From Saprolegnia diclina VS20 (taxonomy: Eukaryota > Oomycota > Saprolegniomycetes > Saprolegniales > Saprolegniaceae), in assembly GCF_000281045.1 (NCBI RefSeq), contig NW_008246074.1, positions 636,689 to 700,688 on the forward strand: a stretch of 64,000 nt of DNA. Direction: 5' to 3'. Below the pieces are notes generated by a model. The model was not told the origin of the DNA. It did no database searches and was given only the letters and a program-made list of their open reading frames with translations. Of this stretch, positions 57,839 to 64,000 are shown piece by piece; position 1 is the stretch's first letter; the number at the start of each line of letters is the position of its first letter. The translations under genes and the position numbers were made by a program.

Positions 57839-59346
57839 TTAAATAGGGGAAAATTGCAGCAGGCGTGCCTCCATGTGGGTTGCGAAAAACGCAAGCGCGG
57901 CGATCGTCGAGGGGTCGGTCGTCACCGCTTGGGTCTCGGCCAGCGCCTGCAAGGCGTCGCGAAGCGCACTGGCGTCGGTCTGCGCGTCAATGAACGCCAC
58001 GTCGTCTTGCCACGTGGGAAAGATGGACGCAATGTCTGACGGCGCTACCAGCTTCGTCTCGGGCTCCGCAGGACTCGCTTGCGGTTGATGCGGCGAAGGT
58101 GGACTCTCAAGCAGAGATGCGACAGAGATAGTTGCGTCGAGAGGCGTGGCGGCGTCCGCTTTCGGGCTGCTGGAAACAAGAGCCGCCATGGGCTCGTTCA
58201 GGTCCAGCGTCGTCGTGGTCTCGGAGGGACTTGTCGTTGCAGTCATCGAGAGTGCCTCGGGTGCCTCAAATGGTGTCGCTGTGGGTAAGACGTTGGGCAC
58301 CAAGTAGTCGTCAGCGGCCCACTGGTCGCCTTGGGCTGCTTTGGACCACCATATGAGCGAATCCGAGGCGTCTCGAGGTCGCCACTGCACGCACGGCGGA
58401 CGACGACTTGGAAGTGCCAAGGCTTGTGGGAACAGAAATACCCGCGCTTCATACGAAGCCACGTCGTGCAAGGCTGTGCGGACTGCGTCGGGGGGCAAAA
58501 CGCGGGATTTCGCGACGCGTTTCGACTGTTTTTCGGACTTTTGGAGCTGCTTAAGGATTTTGGCGCGTTGTTTCTAGTGGCGAGAGGCAAGTGAGAACAC
58601 GCTATTGTGGAAGAGCAACCTGAAGGGTTGCGATCTGGGCGTCAATGGCGGCGAGGTCCCGCGTGAGCAGCGTCTTGTTGACTGTCGCTTCGAGTTCGTC
58701 GTCGACGAGCGACTTGGAGAGCGCAAGTGCAAACTCGACTTGCTCTTGGTTGATCGATTTTTGTTTCTTGGCCTTTTTCGCCTTGGGCTGCGAGTCCAAG
58801 CACGCATTCACGTGCAAATGACGCTCCTAAGCATCGTGCTCTACGTCGTCAACCCTTTCCAGCGGCGCTATCTACCTCGAACGAGAGCCCGTAGAGCGAT
58901 CCGCGGCATACAACGCACTCCTCGTGCTCGATAGGACCCTCGGCGGCGACGATGTCGGGCTCGCGAGGCTTGGGGGCGGCGCAGACGGCGCAGACGACGT
59001 CGATGCGAAAGGCCAGAAGTGACGCGCCGGTCGTGAGCGTGTCGCCGTCGCGCAGTGGCGTCGGCGTCCGCGGCGGAATTGGCTTTTCGTTGATCTTGGT
59101 GCCGTTGGTGCTGCCAACGTCGATGACGACGAAGCGGCCGAGGCTAGCGTCGTGCGCAATGCTGGCGTGGCGAGACGACACGTCAAAGTCGGACGCGAGG
59201 AGGAGGCCGGTATCGCCGACGAACTTCTTGCTGCGGCCGATGGCAATGGCGCTGGACGTTGGCGCGACCATCGCGCCCGTGTGGGGGCCCATGAGCACCT
59301 CGAGCGACGCGAGGCAGCCACAAGTTGTCGTCGTCGTCTCCGTCAT
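57839..59346 (-). CDS. FHA-domain protein with paired Cys-x2-Cys motifs
   Basis: Three exons, 59346-58876, 58826-58620 and 58573-57839; 470 residues. The N-terminal FHA domain (about 10-120) keeps the signature elements: the GR of AIGRSKKF, SSRHASIAHD and DVGSTNGTKIN, which bind phosphothreonine peptides. Two CxxC pairs (CAVC and CVVC) follow within 35 residues and may bind zinc. A Lys-rich nuclear-localisation-like segment comes next (PKAKKAKKQKS), then a disordered Ser/Thr/Pro-rich region and a helical end (LRDALQALAETQAV). The second exon has no ATG of its own, which supports joining it to the FHA exon. The frame is open upstream to 59421, but the ATG at 59346 is the better start. A nuclear signalling or DNA-damage role would fit FHA proteins generally. 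Confidence 0.83.
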
Positions 59347-60105
59347 CCTCGCATACCGAAAAGTCTGCACTGCTTGGTGATTGGCCAAAAGAAGCACTGG
59401 AATGCACCAATCACGAGTCACGCTTCGGGCACCGTTTTGGCGCGCAAAAAAGCCATCGTGGATTTACAGTGTTAGATAGGTAACATCGTATTTCTTGTAC
59501 AATATTGTTGTTTAAAAAAAGAAAAAAATATTCTGACGGCACGTGAGTGTACGGCGACAGCTCCGATTGCCCTGGACATCCAGCAGGGGGTCCATGAAGC
59601 TCTGATCAACCATCGCTCGCTGCCAGCAGACAGTGGAAGCGACCATTGAATAGTGCTGTTCCATAAAGGGACCATTCCCAATTGCAGAGTATACCCATCC
59701 GTACACGCGCCGCTAGCATACCGGTTCCAGCCGAACCGCGTCGATAGCCAACTAGTCTCGGCATATTCATGTACAAGCATATATCCCAACCGCCCAGCAG
59801 TTCGAAATCTAGAGTGCTAATCTCAAACGACTTGTGCAGCTGTGCCGCAGGAATGGGCGCTCAAAGGGTAAGGACCTTCGCTTCTCCGATACTGGTACCT
59901 CTGACTGTGGGCAAGGGGTGCATAAAAGATTATAACCCCTGGCTACAAAAACGGCGACAACGTTTCCAATATGGACGTGGTATGTTGGACCCGCCCGTTG
60001 GCCGCGCGATTGGCGCGTAAAAATACGAATCTATTTATAGCATGCGGGTTGTGATTGGTCGAAAGAAATGGGCTCCCGTGGCTCACTTTTGAAGTTGCAC
60101 CGAGG
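59347..60105. other. Divergent intergenic region, no gene seen
   Basis: A 759-nt gap between the FHA gene (-) and the PH gene (+). It contains an A-rich run at 59514-59529 and AT-rich stretches; no credible ORF or RNA gene. Confidence 0.6.
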
Positions 60106-60603
60106 ATGCCGGACGACGGGGCGTGCATTAGCGGGTACTTGAACAAGATGAAGCACGAGCAAAAGGTGCTGACGCCGTCCTGGAACCGCCGCTGGTTCGC
60201 GCTCGACGGCGCCGAGCTCAAGTATTTTGGCGCCAAAGACAGCATGATCCCGTCCAAAGTCATTGACCTCTTGTCGATCGAGAGCGTCCGGCCCTTCGAC
60301 ACGGGCGACCACGGCGTCTACAGCTTTGTGCTCAAGACGCCGTCGCGCAGCTACTTTCTCCGGGCCGACTCGGAAGGCGACATGAAGCGCTGGGTCCGCT
60401 GCCTCCGCGAACAGCAAGACCTCTGGCGAGAAAAGTCCCTCGAGACGCCGCGCCGCGCCTCCAAGCTCAAGCTCTACAAGGAAATACCCCGCCCCCCGTC
60501 GCCAGGCAAGTCCAAGCGCGGTGATCACGAGAACGAATCCAAATACGATGACGAGCCGAGACGTCCGATGAAAGGGGCCAAGAAGGGCTCGGTCCGAGGC
60601 TAA
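60106..60603 (+). CDS. Small PH-domain protein
   Basis: Single exon, 165 residues from the ATG at 60106; the frame is open upstream to 60055. One pleckstrin-homology domain fills residues 6-105: CISGYLNKMKHEQKVLTPSW, NRRWFALDGAELKYF, then YSFVLKTPSRSYFLRADSEG and the C-terminal helix DMKRWVRCLREQQDLWR with its invariant Trp. The basic residues in the beta1-beta2 region (K and R of NKMKHEQK, NRRW) suit phosphoinositide binding. The C-terminal 60 residues are highly charged, Lys/Arg/Pro-rich and probably disordered. It is likely a membrane-recruited adaptor. Confidence 0.87.
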   Translation: MPDDGACISGYLNKMKHEQKVLTPSWNRRWFALDGAELKYFGAKDSMIPSKVIDLLSIESVRPFDTGDHGVYSFVLKTPSRSYFLRADSEGDMKRWVRCLREQQDLWREKSLETPRRASKLKLYKEIPRPPSPGKSKRGDHENESKYDDEPRRPMKGAKKGSVRG

Positions 60604-60902
60604 GACCAAACCATAACGCTATTATTTCGACACCAAGGCAAAATTGAGTCTGTCAATATACTTGCCTCACAGCGTCTTTGACTGTATTCCGCACCCGAGC
60701 TCAGTGCTGGCATGGCTCAACCTGTCCGTCATCAACATGGTGGTCAAGGTGGTTAGCTCATGTGGCGTGTTTTTATACTCCAGACATGCAATACATTACG
60801 ACTGAGAGGCCAACGTATTATAGAGGCTAGACACACGCAACTGAAAATCCAATACTTGGATCAAGTATAGTGCTAGCGTTTCAGTTTCGATCTTTTGGGA
60901 GG
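60604..60902. other. Intergenic, no gene seen
   Basis: A 299-nt AT-rich gap between two plus-strand genes. Nothing recognised. Confidence 0.6.
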
Positions 60903-62362
60903 ATGGACGACGGCAAGATCCCGCTCGACGACTCGCCGTCCGATGCGCTGGTAAGCTGCTCGCCAAGCGCCATGCTTCCTCATCCTCCGTAGCTCCGCCG
61001 GCGGTACCTGGCGCTGCTCAGCGGGCTTCCGATCATGGGTAGACGTGCCAGGCATGACGAGGCCATGCATGCAGCTAACATCAAGGTCTCTAGACAAGCG
61101 AGGTCGACATCTCACGTGTCGGTACGAGCGGCTAAAGGAGCTCCAGCGCATGGTTATTGTGCACGGCCTGCCCATGGAGTCGGACGACGAGGCCTCGGGC
61201 GTCGAGCCATCGACGCTGCGCGGGCGCGTCTGGAAAGTGCTCCTCGGGCTCGACGACGATGCGAGCGAGCGCAAGCAAAGCTACCGGCGCTTCGTCGCCT
61301 TGGGCCCGAGCAAGAACGACGACGACATTCGCAACGATACGTTCCGAACGTTCCGAGGCGACCCGAGCTTTGCGCGGCGCGTGCCCGAAGACACGCTCGT
61401 GCGCCTCCTCAACGCCTTCCTCCAAGAATATGTGCTGCACCATCAACGAATCACACAAAGATGCAAGCGATGACGTAGGGCGCGGTCATGGACGACGGGC
61501 GTGACGAGGCCGACCAGCCGTACCGGTATTTCCAAGGCCTCAACATCCTCTGCGCGCCCTTTCTGTACGTGCTGCCCGAAGACGATGCGTACATGGCCTT
61601 TGCCGCGCTCGTGACGCAGCACTGTCCGCGGTACGTTGCGCCGCAGCTCGCAGGTGTCCATGTCGCGTGCGGCCTCGTCGATCGCTGCCTCCAGACGGTA
61701 CACGCCTTCAACGCGAAATAGACTGTGTGAGGCATACTACTACAGCTGGACTACAAGTTGTACAAACACTTGGTGACAAGAGGCATTACGGCCAAGATCT
61801 ACGCCTACCCGATCGTTCTTAGCTTCTTCGCGTGCATCCCGCCGCTGCCTGAGCTCCTCCATGTGTGGGACACGGTACGTGGAAGACCCGTCGTCGGCGC
61901 TCATGAAGCGGAACTAGCTCTTGGCCATGGGGGTGCATTTCATCGTGCTTCTCAGTGCAGCCCATGTCATCCTCCTTCGCACCGAGCTGCTGACGACGTA
62001 CGAGCTTACGTCTTTGATTGCAGTTGCGAATGGACGTGTAGCGAGACTCATCTCATGAACAAACTCAATTTGCGCGAGTCGCCGCCGCTCAACGCCAAGC
62101 GCCTTGTGTACGTGGCGCTCCAGGTACGACCGCGAGAACCATGCGGCTTGTCGCTATTCAGTGCGTGGAATAGCTGCTGCAGCGCCTGCCTGAAGAGCTC
62201 TACTGCGAGATCGCTCGACATCCATTCGAACGGCCCGACACGTTTGCAAGCATTTGCCTGCCGCCCGCGACGTTGGACATTGTGCTCGAGAAGGTCAAGC
62301 GCCGGAAAAAGTCATCGGCCGTTCGGCGCGCGGGCGACGTCAAACCGCCGTGGAAGCTGTAG
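60903..62362 (+). CDS. BUB2-like TBC-domain Rab/Tem1-type GTPase-activating protein
   Basis: Eight exons, 60903-60950, 60993-61038, 61094-61431, 61479-61697, 61746-61874, 61918-61997, 62042-62123 and 62174-62362; introns 42-55 nt; 376 residues. A small TBC domain covers most of it: LRGRVWKVLLG, the Arg-finger motif IRNDTFRT, the Gln-finger motif YRYFQGLNILCAPFLYVLPE, then HCPRYVAPQLAGVH, LYKHLVTRGITAKIYAYPIV and LPELLHVWDT. Both catalytic fingers are present, so GAP activity is plausible. The length and the FQGLNILCAP and GVHVACGLVDRCL segments fit the BUB2/Cdc16 group, which regulates mitotic exit and septation in fungi. The C-terminus (RRKKSSAVRR) is basic. Confidence 0.83.
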
Positions 62363-62441
62363 CTCGTACATAATAATGCAGGTCTCTATTCATAGTATTG
62401 GTCCAAGTAATATCGTACACCGTGTATCGGGATATGCGCAT

Positions 62442-62912
62442 CTAGGGCTGCGGCGGCAGGCGCGACGACATCTTTTCGTCCATGAGGATCGCCTTGAGCA
62501 GCTTGAACTGAGCGTGCTTTTGGTCGATGAGCTCCTGGAGCTTGGCTTCGAGCACCTACGTCGTGTGTTCAGACGCGACTGGTCCGCACTGCAATGATCG
62601 CACCTCGAGTTCCTTATCCTTGTCCAGTTGAGCGCTGTCGGCCTTCCGCGCCGCCTTCTCGCGCTTGGCGGCTTCATCCTCGATGGTGTCGCTACTCGGC
62701 GCGGCCTTGCTCGGCGACGATGCCAGCTTGGCTTGCTGCTTGGCGCGGAGCTGCTGCACGTAGACCTTCCGCCATGGCCCTTGCACGCAGCGCCGGCGGA
62801 TGCATCTACGCATGGCCATGAGCATGGTCGAGACGGCAGAGACGGCGTACGTTCGAATGCGCTCGTACTGCTCGGGCGCGATGTACGGTGCTTGGACGCG
62901 GTAGTGGCGCAT
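62442..62912 (-). CDS. Small basic helical protein, unknown
   Basis: Two exons, 62912-62604 and 62555-62442, with a 48-nt intron; 140 residues. The N-terminal half is Arg-rich with a possible amphipathic helix (YAVSAVSTMLMAMRRCIRRR, CVQGPWRKVYVQQLRAKQQA), the middle is charged (AAKREKAARKADSAQLDKDK), and the C-terminal coiled coil is VLEAKLQELIDQKHAQFKLL followed by MSSRLPPQP. It converges on the BUB2-like gene, with 79 nt between stops. No family recognised. Confidence 0.68.
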
Positions 62913-63497
62913 GCTGCTCCCGTTTCTTCTGGCCGCGCTGGAATCCAATTGGGCCGTGGTCGAAATTTATTCGTGGAGAAAATATCCTGTCAAAATTAAT
63001 ATGCGCAACGGGTGCATAGCTGCGCACGACTGGCTCGAGCAGTGACCAGAGGTGCACTGTGGAGCGTACCGGTACTATTGGAATTGAAGGAGGTGCAAAC
63101 GACAGTCTCGTAGTGCTCCAGGATAACGCACTAGCGGGTATCGACGCGGGTCTATGTCCTGGGTGCCACTTGAAGTTGCCGTTCGCATGCGCTGCCACGT
63201 GGCGCTGGATACGCCGGAGGACTTCGATAGTATCATTTTGGAGAGGTGAAGTTTGACCAGCTAGCTCGCTGGACGAGGGTGGACGCAGTGACTCACTGCC
63301 ATTCACTCTGAATGAGAGAAGGTACAATTGGACGCTCACTCGTGCGACACATCTCGGCAAACTCGCAAGCTCTTGTGCTTGGAACTTCTTCCGCGCCCAA
63401 TCACAGAGGTCGCAATTGACATTGCGTGGTGGACAACACACAATTGGACCGCAGTTCCTTTATAAAGAATAATTTCATAAATGAAACATAGGCGGTC
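62913..63497. other. Intergenic, no gene seen
   Basis: A 585-nt gap between two minus-strand genes. Short open frames only; no recognisable feature. Confidence 0.6.
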
Positions 63498-64000
63498 TTA
63501 GTCGCGGAAGGTCAGCGATTCGTAAGTAAACTTTTGCAAGTCATTGGCGGGGGTGTTGCACTCCCAGAGGTACGGCCTCGTACCAAACTCCATGTTGAAG
63601 TCCGGCGTCGACATATCGAGGCAAAAGCCAGTGTGCGTCGCGTGGCGCAGCTGGCCCGTCGTCGGGTCATAGCGCCATTTTTGGTTGCCGTTGTCGGATT
63701 CGCAAAAATACGTGTGGACTGCGCCCCCGTTCCAGGGTTCGTACGCGTCCAAGCATTGGTTTCGGCTGAGGCGCGAGGTCGCACGCCACGTCAAATCGCC
63801 GTTGAAGACTTCCCACTCGAACGGCTCGCCCCAGACGTTTACAAAGCGCGGGATGCCACTGGAGCTTGTGAGGTACCGACCGTTGAACGATTTGAGCTTG
63901 ACCGCGTCTCCGGTAACCACGATGCGCTGGTTGGGTGCATCGTCGTGGCAGGTCCACACCTGCACCTTGTTGTCCTGCGTTGGGTCGACATCGAGGCACA
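63498..64000 (-). CDS. Ricin-B-type beta-trefoil lectin domain protein (5' part outside window)
   Basis: The minus-strand frame is open from the window edge to a stop at 63500-63498 and gives 166 residues of C-terminal sequence without an ATG start in the window. It contains repeated QxW-type beta-trefoil units: CLDVDPTQDNKVQVWTCHDD followed by PNQR; NQCLDAYEPWNGGAVHTYFC followed by NQKW; and FCLDMSTPDF with LWECNTPANDLQKF. This is a carbohydrate-binding fold common as a module on secreted oomycete hydrolases and lectins. Nothing of a ribosome-inactivating A chain is visible; the N-terminal partner domain lies beyond the window. Confidence 0.85.
   Translation of the reverse strand, partial: CLDVDPTQDNKVQVWTCHDDAPNQRIVVTGDAVKLKSFNGRYLTSSSGIPRFVNVWGEPFEWEVFNGDLTWRATSRLSRNQCLDAYEPWNGGAVHTYFCESDNGNQKWRYDPTTGQLRHATHTGFCLDMSTPDFNMEFGTRPYLWECNTPANDLQKFTYESLTFRD

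Noticed and set aside
63498..64000. Ribosome-inactivating toxin
   Set aside because: Only the carbohydrate-binding beta-trefoil is visible; this module is common on non-toxic secreted proteins and no A-chain sequence is present.

Overview
The window is nuclear DNA from a compact, GC-rich eukaryotic genome, most likely a saprolegnialean oomycete (Saprolegnia, Achlya, Thraustotheca or Aphanomyces type). The evidence is: about 60 very short introns, nearly all 42-55 nt, with GTACG/GTATG-like donors and TAG/CAG acceptors; intergenic gaps mostly of 0.1-1 kb; an elicitin-like secreted GPI protein; 28-residue ankyrin repeats typical of these genomes; many unusual domain fusions; and strong third-position GC in the coding exons. 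No bacterial-style operons, CRISPR, rRNA or tRNA were seen.

Layout. 0-10 kb: the end of a membrane protein gene, a saccharopine-dehydrogenase-like oxidoreductase (-), a lysyl-tRNA synthetase with nine exons (+), a WDTC1/DCAF9-like WD40-TPR protein (-), an RWP-RK/SHAQKYF-Myb fusion transcription factor (-) and an unknown acidic protein (-). 10-18 kb: a 1657-residue DDT/double-bromodomain/WHIM chromatin protein (+), an ankyrin-repeat protein (-) and a small PX-domain protein (+). 18-25 kb: one 2052-residue gene (-) that joins an NDR-like alpha/beta-hydrolase fold, IQ motifs, coiled coils, SAM and ankyrin repeats; it looks like several separate ORFs unless eight small introns are removed. 25-31 kb: two unknown proteins, class II fumarase and the elicitin-like protein. 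31-38.7 kb: the proteasome scaffold ECM29 (+), two adjacent 61-residue secreted peptides (-) and a short kinesin ending in a hydrophobic helix (-). 39-46.7 kb: a mitochondrial RAP-domain protein (-), two tandem Ras GTPases each with an N-terminal doublecortin-like domain (-), a mitochondrial [2Fe-2S] ferredoxin (+) and a nucleotide-sugar transporter (-). 46.7-48.6 kb: a decayed region with pseudogene fragments and two long inverted repeats. 48.6-64 kb: coiled-coil proteins, a WW-ankyrin protein, an FHA protein, a PH-domain protein, a BUB2-like TBC protein, a small helical protein and a ricin-B-type lectin cut by the window edge.

Functions are housekeeping and regulatory rather than one pathway: translation and TCA cycle (LysRS, fumarase), Fe-S and mitochondrial RNA metabolism (ferredoxin, RAP protein), ubiquitin-proteasome (WDTC1-like, ECM29), chromatin and transcription, small-GTPase, phosphoinositide and cytoskeletal signalling (DCX-Ras pair, PX, PH, TBC, kinesin, coiled-coil scaffolds), and secretion. 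The clearest unusual signals are an AT-AC U12-type intron in the lysyl-tRNA synthetase gene, the tandem DCX-Ras fusions, several other domain fusions, and the 73-bp near-perfect inverted repeat at 47.0-47.2 kb. Exon limits were read by eye from splice signals, frame and family conservation; transcript data would be needed to confirm them.
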